Shown piece by piece: positions 18,063-27,096 of a DNA stretch of 29,410 nt (the first letter of the stretch is position 1; every line of letters begins with the position of its first letter). Made by a program: the position numbers and the translations under genes. The notes beneath the pieces were generated by a model. That model saw only the letters and a list, made by a program, of their open reading frames with translations, did not search any database and was not told where the DNA came from. Origin of the DNA: Anncaliia algerae PRA339 (taxonomy: Eukaryota > Microsporidia > Tubulinosematidae); contig KK365131.1 in assembly GCA_000385875.2 (NCBI GenBank), positions 400,548 through 429,957 on the forward strand, in the 5' to 3' direction.

Positions 18063-18088
18063 AAAGTGTCCCGAGAAGATGGGACTTT
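18063..18088. repeat. Hairpin with bulge
   Basis: AAAG and TCCC (18063-18066 and 18069-18072, split by TG) pair with GGGACTTT (18081-18088) around an 8-base loop. A G/C-rich spot in A/T-rich DNA with no coding frame. Confidence 0.4.
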
Positions 18089-18862
18089 GTGGTATTTTAT
18101 ATAAAAATTGTAAAAGTTATACTTATCATCCTTTTTATTCATCCAGTGTTTCTCCCTCTTACTGTCCATGGGTAATTAAAATATTATTAATTAAATATTT
18201 ATTTTTAAATTTCATATAATAAGTCATTAATTCATGACAAAAAGATAGGCATTATCAGTGATAGATGTATGTATTTACAATTTTCATATTTAAACTTAAC
18301 TACCATTTCCTCTCTAAATATTGGCTGAAGCAATAAAATTATACTGCTTTCATTATCCATTTAATGAACTTTTTCCATTATGCAATTCAAATCTTTGTTA
18401 TAGGAGCACTGTTTACTTAGATTTATTAAATATAAGTCGGTTCCAGTTTATGTTTTAATATCCTCTTGTGCAAAAACAAAGCCTATAGTTATCTCTTAAA
18501 ACATAATTTTGCTTAGATAGTTTAATATAATGTATAAGTTATAGTTACAAAACCTATAATGGTCTAGTAATATGATTTTAATGTTCCATAAATAAATATG
18601 TTTTAATGCATCACATTTGTGATACTAAGCTTCAATATATGTTTTAAAAAACCTCATAATATAACTATTTATTATATTTCAAGTATTTTTTTCATTTTTA
18701 AATATATTTTTCTTTAAGAATTTCATATATCCAAGATAAAAATACTAAATCAAATATGAAAAGAGAATAATCATATATCTGAAAAAATGTAAAATGCATG
18801 GATATTGTACTTCACATAATATATATTTCTTGGCACATCCCCATAACAAATAGATCTCAAAA

Positions 18863-19225
18863 TCACTCCATACTGCTTAATGTAAATGCTAACACACCAT
18901 GTAGCTTTTCCCTTTCTATATATCCAGTAAAACTTCGATAAATATTAACCCCTTCTTCTATTATTTTTACTCCTGGTAGACATCTTCCTAAACCTTCTTT
19001 CTGAAGCATTTCTTCAAATGTCTTGTAATGATGCACTCTTAAGATTTTACATAAGATAAAGTTTTGGGGATTTTTATTTTCAACAAATTTTATGATATCT
19101 CCTTTTTTATATTCTGCGAATTTCCCATCATTAATTCTTCCTTCTACTGTTTTGATTCCTTTCTTAATAAGATTTAGATATTTCTCTTGTAAATTATGCT
19201 CTCCTATTATGCCTAAAGTTAACAT
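18863..19225 (-). CDS. ASCH-domain protein
   Basis: A single-domain protein of 120 residues in the ASCH superfamily (PUA-like fold, RNA-associated). The lysine-bearing motif GIKTVEGRIND is at 23-33, GDIIKF at 42-47, FEEMLQKEGLGRCLPG at 70-85 and EEGVNIYRSF at 90-99, ending in GVLAFTL. The EGL-x3-LPG and EGVxIYR stretches mark it as part of the archaeal/eukaryotic ASCH subgroup rather than the E. coli YqfB type, which is an N4-acetylcytidine amidohydrolase. A role in RNA modification or nucleoside clearance is possible but not shown by the sequence. CCCC (19234-19237 on the minus strand) lies 8 bases before the ATG, supporting the start. The gene is isolated: 2.5 kb of spacer on one side and transposon relics on the other. 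Confidence 0.85.
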   Translation of the reverse strand: MLTLGIIGEHNLQEKYLNLIKKGIKTVEGRINDGKFAEYKKGDIIKFVENKNPQNFILCKILRVHHYKTFEEMLQKEGLGRCLPGVKIIEEGVNIYRSFTGYIEREKLHGVLAFTLSSME

Positions 19226-19805
19226 TTAACTGTGGGGTAAAGAGTCTATAAAAATAAAAAAATTACAATATTCTTAGAAAATATTATAAAAAATAAAAAT
19301 TATTAATCAAAAACTAGTTGAATAAATATCAAGTAAATTCAACCAAGCTATTCTCTTTGCCATTCAACAACGAGATAAAACAAGCTAATTATTGTAATTA
19401 AATAGTTATAACCTGTATATTCTTTTTGTGTTTAAAAGTCTTCTGAATTAAAATCAATTGCTTTATAGGTACTTGGTTTTATTTTCATAATTAATTCTAA
19501 AAGTCATAAAAAATCTCAGAAAAATTTTCGGATCAAGCTATTTATTTACATTCCGTGGTGAAATAATAGTATTTAGAATCTTATTTTAATAAATCAATAA
19601 TTAAAAATAATAAGTAAGAATATTATTTTACTATAAAATAATTATTAATAAAAAAGAATAATTTACAAGGAAATATGATTAATTAAAAAATATGCACCAA
19701 AGAAAAATAAGTTAGGTGATTGATTTTTCTAAAGTTTATCATTTCATGTAATAATTTATTTCTGTTGTTGGAAAGAAATAAACATCTTTTAAAAATATTC
19801 TTTTG
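19226..19805. other. Intergenic spacer, nothing recognised
   Basis: ASCH gene 5' flank, then A/T-rich DNA up to the first transposase relic. No open frame or notable repeat. Confidence 0.4.
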
Positions 19806-20230
19806 TTTGTTGGTTTAACATCTTTTCTTTAACCAACTTCAATCAGCTATCCGATGATTCTACTGCTTTGGTATTTGCTCCACAGCTGTTTTTTATAAAT
19901 TCATACCTATGACACACGATGTCATGAGCAAATCTGTAATTTCTAAGATTGGAATACGACTGATGCTCGTCGGTCCATATTAACGAATTATCTACAACCC
20001 AATTAAATACTATACAAATAATTGTGTTTTCTTTTTTACCATTTATATTGGTTGCATAAGCACTAAGAATTCGCTCATTCATTTCGTTAATGCAAAGGGA
20101 AAGGATTTTGTTTGTAGTGGATCGACTTTTGTGAGATTTACACTTGAAATTTGACATCATATCATTCACTTGCGCAATATTACATGTGATCCTGATATAT
20201 TTCTATTAACGTCAGTTTCGATCTTTAAAT
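19806..20230 (-). pseudogene. Broken IS1595-family (Merlin-related) transposase
   Basis: Remnant of a DDE transposase of the IS1595/IS1016 group, to which eukaryotic Merlin elements are related. The clearest part, 19843-20169, reads KSRSTTNKILSL (the GRSTSNK motif), NSLIWTDEHQSYSNL (second catalytic Asp in TDE-x3-Y) and, after CHRYEFIKNSCGANTK, AVESS (third catalytic residue Glu). The first Asp may be in KIETD at about 20208-20226, in another frame. The frame then stops just after the Glu, where the family continues with FWS and a Lys/Arg-rich end, and recognisable residues continue past the stop. No ATG is placed correctly, since the open frame starts at GTG. It is inactive. I could not identify terminal inverted repeats. 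Confidence 0.75.
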
Positions 20231-20649
20231 ATACCAGTTTAACAATTATTTTAATGGTTTTCACAGCGTGTTCCATGTTTGGTTTTTAGTACTTTTGCTG
20301 TTTGCAGGAGTATTTATTAAGATTACAACTTTTAAGTTGATATAAGTCGCTGAACATAGAGGCTTCTCTTATATAAAAATAGGCTTTAAACGCTTCAGAT
20401 GTTTTATACATGTATCTCCACGAATATTTATTTTTGATCTTTTGTTTTTAACTTAATCTAATTAAATGCCACATATTTTACAGTAAATTTCTTTATAAAT
20501 ATTCATTACTCATTAAATATTTTAGTTTTATTCTCAATCCATCCTATAAAATCGTACTTAATTGAAAGCCTTATTCATAAAAAAGGTAATTAAAGCATAA
20601 TTATCAATAAATTTTGAAACTTTATATAATTAATATATTTACTGTTAAA
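20231..20649. other. A/T-rich stretch between two transposon relics
   Basis: Probably decayed transposon sequence. Faint stretches in the minus-strand frames near 20280-20380 (YQLKSCNLNK) could be the N-terminal part of the IS1595-type relic, with stops between. Nothing firm. Confidence 0.3.
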
Positions 20650-21535
20650 TATTTTGGAAGAGTAATAATTGTGGTATTCCTTAAATTCTTAACATGTAAT
20701 TTTGTAAAACTCCAATGACTATGTAAATTCCTTCTTCAAAAAAGAATTCAAATTGGGAGGTTTTTTGTTTTACTGCTATTATAAAACATTTTCTTAATCA
20801 TTACTTATCCCCGATTTCGAGGCATTTTTTTAAGATTCGAATGGGAGTTTAATTTTTTTAGTTTTGTATGATTCAAAATGAGACAAAATCTTCTCAAATA
20901 TTTGAATTATCCATAAAAAATTCCTAATTTGTAGAATGTTGACTTTTTCATCCTCCCAATTTTGATTATTCAAATATAAATTAAATCCAAACTATCATCT
21001 GTAAACATATTATAATTTACTTGTTCATCATAATTCTCAAAGTATTGACCTTCTTAGTTTATTTTGTGTAACAAATTTGATGGGTGGAATCCCTCTTTTC
21101 CAAAAAACAACAAAAAATGGAGATTACTTAGTCGCAATATGTTTAGAGGTATTATATTTGTAGATCAATTTTCCATGATAATAAATCCTTCTTTTTATTT
21201 AATTGTAAAAAGGAAATTTTGGTGGAAATCTTTTAATAGTCTTTTTCTTCTTCTTTATTGGCGGCCTTTAAATACTTTGTTATGCCACGTATTATTTATA
21301 TATTCATAAATAGCAAAGATCTTATATCTGATAATTGCGAGCCCTTTATATTTTTAGCTTGTATGGAAACAGTATCTTCGAAATTCATAATGCGATTTTC
21401 AAGAGACTTTTGATTTATATCGCAGCTTTTGATTTTAGTTTATTGACCATAAATATTTTTTTAAACGAATCAAAGCCAAGCAAAAAACTTCAATTTCTTT
21501 TAAATATCGCCTTAAATCAATGCAATTGATAACTT
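20650..21535 (-). pseudogene. Broken Tc1/mariner-like transposase
   Basis: On the minus strand, one frame keeps recognisable blocks interrupted by stops. INTWHNKVFKGRQ and a Lys/Arg-rich stretch are followed by a helix-turn-helix-like block (near 21190-21130), LHFLLFFGKEGFHPSNLLHK (near 21115-21060), then FENYDEQVNYNMFTDDSLD (near 21045-20985), where FTDDS corresponds to the FSDES motif bearing the first catalytic Asp of Tc1/mariner enzymes. The following WEDEKVN-like stretch is frameshifted. Beyond about 20900 the match fades and I could not place the second Asp or the last catalytic acid. The N-terminal half may begin near 21530. Many stops and frameshifts make it dead. The plus-strand open frames here (21064-21309, 21335-21529) are antisense chance frames. 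Confidence 0.5.
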
Positions 21536-23059
21536 TAGGACGAGTTTGCATTTTTTTTATAACAAATTAACGTTGTTATGTGATGCTAATTTTCTAAATT
21601 TCTATAACTTCGAAATTTATTGACAAAATCGACAATATATATAGTATTTACGCCAAAATTTCTCTTATAATTGTACCAACCATTTTGTTTACACCATAAT
21701 GATTTTCTCGATGTTCTTGGTTTAAAATAGTGTATATTATTCTAGTTTCATATGAAAATACCATTCTCTAAAAAACATCATTTCTTTTATAGAAGATTTG
21801 ATCTTGTGTTAGCTTTAATTTTCGCATTTTTTTCTAAACAATTTTTCTCTATCCTTTGTCTGATTCGTGGGATACATTCAACGTTTTTAAATTCTTGTTA
21901 ATTCATTTTTGTCTTCCCTTGTTCGAAGTTCTAGCTGTGTTATCATTAGATATAATTATAATTTAAAATAATATTAGTTTTTAAAGCTATTTTATTTTTA
22001 TATAAGATATATGTTGCTTAAATCTTCATAAAGATCTTTAATTTTTTATATTGAACTAGTTAAATAAAGTAAACCGAATTAAAAACAAACAAATATAAGA
22101 TATATTATTTTAAATGCTTTTTTAAAGAAAAGTACTATATTTCAATATTTTTGAAGTCTGTAATTTTATTTTTTTATTATTTTAAGAAAATATTTCGTAA
22201 TAGACAAAAAAATGAAGCTTTTATTGCACACAAATTGCTTATTAAAGTTTCTTATTAAGAATTTAAGGATAGAAATTTTATAAACATAAGATGCAATTTT
22301 GCTTTTAATAAACAATTCGTACGATTTTATAGATATTATTTATTAAAATATTTCTTTCTATTAAAAGGGACGTTTTAAAATGGGGGGGGGATGTTATAAA
22401 TCGCAACAAATATTATATTTTATGTTATATATATTTTGCTCTAAAATATTAAAATTAGCTTTATTTTCATAGGTAATACAATCCAAAAGGAGAAATTCTG
22501 TCCAATAAAATTAAGCGTTTTTATGAGCTTCAAAGGAATTAAATATCTATTTGATTACCAGAACAAATGATGGATTTTATGCTAAAATAGCCATTAAAAT
22601 TAAAATATATTAATGTTAAACTCTTTTTATCATTGACATATTTTTTGTTTACTTTTAAAGTTAAAATTATATATCGTCGAATAAAAAAGCTTTTCTTTAC
22701 TATCTATAAGATCTTTTAATTTTATGTTTAGATTTTTCTTGGTCATATATATTCATGTGTTTTTATCTAAGTTTTCCATTTGCTATTAATTAATTTTCGA
22801 CATCTTTATATTTAAAAGTCATTTAAAATTTACTGATAGCTTTTTTCCTTAGATTTAGCCTTCTAATTTTAATTATTTGGATTTATTTTAGTTTTTGAAC
22901 TTAATATTATTTTGCATATATTTTTTATTACAATAATAATTTCAAATTACTTGTGCAAAACATATCAGAACTTTTAATTCCAGTAACATCAAAAATTAAA
23001 TATCTTTAGATTTTTCTTCTATAAATTACTTTTAATTTGTAGTTGTACATTTAATTTTA
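21536..23059. other. 1.5 kb gene-free stretch with decayed sequence
   Basis: No intact gene. A minus-strand stretch near 21650-21800 reads IIYTILNQEHRENHYGVNK in one frame and may be another decayed element, family unknown. A run of nine G at 22382-22390 is very unusual in this DNA. The remainder is A/T-rich. Confidence 0.35.
22382..22390. repeat. G9 homopolymer
   Basis: Nine consecutive G in a region made almost only of A and T. Could be a real homopolymer tract or an assembly artefact. Confidence 0.9.
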
Positions 23060-23453
23060 TAAAAAATTCAATTTTTATCTATTTGAGAGAGCATTTTTTA
23101 TCGTTGATCCGAATCTTTTGTAAAACAGGAAATCCAAAAATGTTTTCTTTAAATGTCACTTTGTCATCCCCAAATATCCCAGCATCATAAACATTATGCC
23201 CGTTATTAAGCATTCATTTTCCAAACTTTGATTCACCGATCTAAACAATGATGCCTGTTCTCATTGAACCGCTGGAAATTGTAATATTTACATAAGTTTT
23301 TTTCCCTAAATGGTTTGAGGCATTTATAAAGAGTTTAACTTGAATGCCAGTTATTATTTTGATGCTTGAGAGCGTAGATTCTACAAGATATAAACATTTA
23401 CTTTTTAAAATGAAAGTTTTGATGTCGCATGTTCGATTTTTACATTTAAACAT
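23060..23453 (-). pseudogene. Broken ISXO2/Merlin-type transposase
   Basis: Reads on the minus strand from an ATG at 23453: MFKCKNRTCDIKTFILKSK is the Cys-bearing N-terminal region, then LSGSMRTGIIV-like sequence, a TAG stop, and IGESKFGK (near 23240-23215), which corresponds to the family's IDESKFGK with the first catalytic Asp replaced by Gly. A TGA follows, then NNGHNVYDAGIFGDDKVTF, equivalent to the RGH...VFGGVE block, continuing to about 23060 before a stop. The second Asp and the Glu are missing, so the copy is truncated as well as interrupted. It sits about 470 bases upstream of the ABC transporter, in the opposite direction. Confidence 0.75.
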
Positions 23454-23923
23454 GGTAACTTTGAATTAAAAAATCCTTTTTATAATAAATACAATTTTTG
23501 GAATTGTTAATATCAATTTATAGTTCAAATATTTCTTAAATTTTGCTCTAAATAAAAATATTTTCAAAATTTGTAATTTAGCAATTAAATATAAATTTAA
23601 ATATTTCCTAGTCGATAAAAAATGCTTCCAGTAAATTCGAAACGAATCTTATGATAAGTTGAAACGGCAATTTTTATATGAAAATTGCCTCTATCTTGTT
23701 ATATTTGTATTTTGTATTAGAAATATTTCATATATTTATTTTATTGATTTAATTATACAATTTGGGATTTATTTAAAAAGAAAAAAATCTTTTCTCCTTT
23801 AACTTAGCAGTTAACATATTTGGAGTAAGCATAATATTTAAAATCTGAAGATTTTTGATGAATAAATTCAAAAAAGGTTTAATTTGGCGACATCAAAAAA
23901 TTTAATTTTTTAATTTTATCCTT
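23454..23923. other. Intergenic spacer upstream of the ABC transporter gene
   Basis: A/T-rich DNA with no credible gene. An inverted pair GCAATTTT...AAAATTGC near 23667-23689 can form a hairpin. The promoter of the transporter gene is presumably in the last 100 bases. Confidence 0.4.
23918..23923 (+). promoter_or_regulatory. ATCCTT start-proximal motif
   Basis: Directly upstream of the ABC transporter ATG and identical to the hexamer before the second ATG of importin alpha. Confidence 0.4.
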
Positions 23924-25759
23924 ATGTTTGAATTTAATGAATTAACATGGAACAATATAACTATAGAGGTTAAAACTAAAAGAAAGAATTTAAGAATATT
24001 AGATAATGTCTCTGGAAAAGCAAAGGCCGGAAGAATGCACATTATTATGGGTCCTAGCGGTTCTGGAAAAAGCACATTGATAAATACTTTAATGGGACAT
24101 GTGCCATTTGAATTTAAAACAAATGGAGAAATACTTGTAGATAACAAGGAAAGAAATAACGAATATCAATCAAAAGTAGGATTATGTGATCAACAAGATG
24201 CTTATTTCGATTATTACACTGCTTTTGAATTTTTAAAATTTCATTCTCTTGGTAAGAACAGATTGTTGAATGAAAATGAATCTGAAGAAAAAATAAATTT
24301 TTTGTTAGAAAGATTAGCTTTAGATGGAAAAAGAGATACTTTAGTTTCTAAACTATCAGGTGGTGAGAGAAAAAGATTGGTATTAATTTCTGAATTGATG
24401 ACAAAGAAAAAAATAATATTTTTAGATGAGCCAACTTCAGGATTAGATTCTCATTTAGCTTTGAGTTTAATTGTTTTCTTAAAAGAAATCACAATTAAAG
24501 ATAATTTACTAATGTTTGTAACCATTCATCAGCCTAGTCCTACGATTGTAAATATGTTTGACGACTTTACTTTTATTGCATGGGGAAGAGTCATGTATCA
24601 TGGAGAATATACAAAGTGTGAAAAATATTTTGGTGATTATGGATTTAATAAACCCAATCATATTACATTTACTGAATATTTGTTTGAGCTTACTTGTGAA
24701 AAGAGCTGTTTTGATGAAATAGTTCCTAATTTAGACAAAGTTAAAAGTTTGTTACCTCCAACTGATTCATCACCTGTTAATTCAAATAAAAGTAATTATT
24801 TTTTTAATACAAAATTTTCATTCAAAGTCATTTTCGCTCTATTTAAAAGAATGATTACTGAATACGTTAAGGGAATTAATCTTATAACAATAATTGCCAC
24901 ATTTATCAGTTTTATTTATATAGGTTTTATTTTGTATAAGTGCAGTAAAAAAATAAAATTCTACAAGGATAATGCATCAACTCTTACAGCCGTAACCACT
25001 ATTTTAACAGTTAAAATTGGCTTTTTTGGTTTCATCACATATTTTGCAACACAAATACATCAATTGAGCATAAATTTTTGGTTAAGTGCGAATGAATTGA
25101 TTAAATCAGAAATCAAGAACAGTTCATATACAATTACTGAACTACTAGTTACAATAATTTTTTTATGCTTTACACAATCTTTTTGTATTTTTTTACCAAT
25201 TATTGGATTACTGGGCATCATAAATCTTAAGCTTGTATATTTGGCATTCCTTTTACTTTTACCTTTTATTCTTATATTTACATTGATATCGGTTTTATTA
25301 TCTTTCGTAATACCATTTGTAGCTTCTCTTCTTTCGATGTTAATTCACATTTCCCCACTTCTTATATATGGATATATGGAATCTCGCAAAATACAACCGG
25401 GGAGCAATGAATTTGGTCTCAATTTTTTAGAAGCTTCCTTAATATATCTAAACATCTTCTTTAATTTCTTTCCACAATTATTATATTCTGCTGTTATTAA
25501 TGATTTATATTTTAAGAAAGTTGTTGAGTGGTTTGAATTAAAGCAAATTTCAGATGAAACATTAAAAGAATTAAGTGGAATTAGAAATTATTTTAGAACT
25601 ATTTGTGCTACAAATAATGATATGTATTTTAAAAAATGGAAGCTTTTTTTAATTGGAATTTCTTTGGTGGGTATTATTTGTCTTATGGCGTTTTATATGA
25701 TATTCAAACTAAAAAATACGCTATTGATTCCATATAGGTATAAGTTGATGAAAAAATAA
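23924..25759 (+). CDS. ABCG-family (White/Pdr-like) half-transporter
   Basis: Membrane ATP-binding cassette half-transporter, nucleotide-binding domain first, which must dimerise to export or import lipids or small molecules; the substrate is unknown. All motor motifs are intact: Walker A GPSGSGKST at 43-51, Q-loop Gln at about 90, signature LSGGERKR at 144-151, Walker B IIFLDEPTSGLD at 164-175 and the switch His 202 in TIHQPSP. The membrane half (about 290-611) has six or so hydrophobic segments, with a polar loop near 500-570 before the last one, as in ABCG proteins. At 611 residues the length is normal for the family. The ATG follows ATCCTT (23918-23923) directly. Microsporidia keep several ABCG genes, thought to serve uptake from the host, but that is not shown here. 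It is the only intact gene I recognise in the 10 kb of transposon relics around it. Confidence 0.95.
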   Translation: MFEFNELTWNNITIEVKTKRKNLRILDNVSGKAKAGRMHIIMGPSGSGKSTLINTLMGHVPFEFKTNGEILVDNKERNNEYQSKVGLCDQQDAYFDYYTAFEFLKFHSLGKNRLLNENESEEKINFLLERLALDGKRDTLVSKLSGGERKRLVLISELMTKKKIIFLDEPTSGLDSHLALSLIVFLKEITIKDNLLMFVTIHQPSPTIVNMFDDFTFIAWGRVMYHGEYTKCEKYFGDYGFNKPNHITFTEYLFELTCEKSCFDEIVPNLDKVKSLLPPTDSSPVNSNKSNYFFNTKFSFKVIFALFKRMITEYVKGINLITIIATFISFIYIGFILYKCSKKIKFYKDNASTLTAVTTILTVKIGFFGFITYFATQIHQLSINFWLSANELIKSEIKNSSYTITELLVTIIFLCFTQSFCIFLPIIGLLGIINLKLVYLAFLLLLPFILIFTLISVLLSFVIPFVASLLSMLIHISPLLIYGYMESRKIQPGSNEFGLNFLEASLIYLNIFFNFFPQLLYSAVINDLYFKKVVEWFELKQISDETLKELSGIRNYFRTICATNNDMYFKKWKLFLIGISLVGIICLMAFYMIFKLKNTLLIPYRYKLMKK

Positions 25760-25883
25760 ATATTCCTTAAAATTTTTTAGAAGATTTTAAAAGTATAGAC
25801 TATCAAGAGGTAAAGTTTTTTAAATATTTATTGAATTATGATGATATTTGACAAATATATATGCTTTGTAAAATATAAAACCC

Positions 25884-25913
25884 TAACCCTAAAATATTGT
25901 AAACTAAGGGTTA
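25884..25913. repeat. CCCTAA doublet with inverted partner
   Basis: Two CCCTAA units (25881-25892) are followed by AGGGTTA (25907-25913), the exact complement of TAACCCT (25884-25890), with a 16-base loop and then a T run. It lies 125 bases after the ABC transporter stop, so a 3'-end hairpin is one explanation; a tiny interstitial telomere-like tract is another. Confidence 0.5.
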
Positions 25914-27056
25914 ATTTTTTTGCTAATTTTTAAAATATATGTCTTTGCATGTTGGTTTTTTCCCAATTCTACATAGCATTTTTAAGCCTATTTTAATGAC
26001 TGTACTATAAAAAATTCCCATAAATGTATTTCGAGGTATTTTCAAAACCAAATGATTCTTTATACTAAACAGCTAGCTTATCGATATAGAGGACACACAT
26101 CATATATTTGAAGCATTATTTACATCGATACCGTTAGAAGAATGATAGAGTTTATTGTTCGAGCCATTCATAAAAAATTGAGAATTTATTTTAAACAAAA
26201 GACTTTGTCATAGCTTTGGAAACAGAATCAGATTAAGTTAAAAAAGATAAAGGATTTTTTGGATCCTCGTTTGGAAGTTTTCTAAGACTTCTAATCCTAA
26301 ATATGCTGTAGGCAAATATCTTGATATAAAAACGATTGTAAATCTAATAAAAAGTTAATTTAAATGAATCTTTTTAATGTAAAGTAATCAGTATAACTTT
26401 TTAAATAATTCCATTCTAACCTTAAACATATGCCAATTAAAGAAGGGATATATATAGAATTATGGATATAACGAAATTATATAGTCCTATCTTGTATTAA
26501 TGCTATTGATCCATTTAATGAAGCTAAGCATGACAATAAGGAGCCTTAGAAGCTCATTCGTTTATATACCAGGATAAAAAGTATATAAACTATATTTTAA
26601 ATTAAGTTTGAAGTTTTCTAAGTCGCATTAAATATTTGTAAACAATATCAGTCGGCAACTTGAAGATATCCAACCGCAGAAAATGATTGATTGAATTTTT
26701 TTGTAATTATATAACCACGTTATTTTTGTGCTTATTATTGTAATAACATTCTTTATATAGAATATTTTGTACATTAATGTTAATACCTTATTCAATTAAC
26801 ATTTAAATTGCAATATAGCACCTTGATTAAATTTAATGTATTTTCATCTGCCACCTGTAAAAGTACTTATTCCTGTAAAGAAATTATACTTTACGTTGAT
26901 AAGCATAGTGTTAGAAAAATCATCTATAATAAATATGTAGATTTAATACGAATAAAGCAATAAAAACACAATTATGTAAGAATTTTTTATTAAAGAATGC
27001 TATCTTATAAAATCTAATCCATTAAATGTACAACTAATAAAGTTAGGATAGATATG

Positions 27057-27096
27057 ACGCTCTAATGACTTCATTATAAATAATTATATAGAGCGT
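27057..27096. repeat. Inverted repeat followed by T run
   Basis: ACGCTCTA (27057-27064) and TAGAGCGT (27089-27096) are perfect complements around 24 bases, followed by a T run. No gene adjoins it. Confidence 0.5.

Larger units (their letters stand above)
16355..18862. other. 2.5 kb gene-free spacer between convergent genes
   Basis: The HD-domain and ASCH genes converge on this stretch. It is A/T-rich with no open frame that looks like a gene on either strand. Two GC-richer hairpins stand out, at 16647-16670 and 18063-18088. I see no transposase fragments. Confidence 0.5.

Noticed and set aside
21064-21529. Two plus-strand open frames of 81 and 64 codons
   Set aside because: They are antisense to the Tc1/mariner-like relic, which explains the sequence better.
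23902-24147. 81-codon minus-strand open frame
   Set aside because: Antisense to the Walker A region of the ABC transporter gene.
26040-26330. Protein-like fragments on the plus strand (for example KTSNPKYAVGKYL)
   Set aside because: Stops in all frames and no family resemblance that I could defend.
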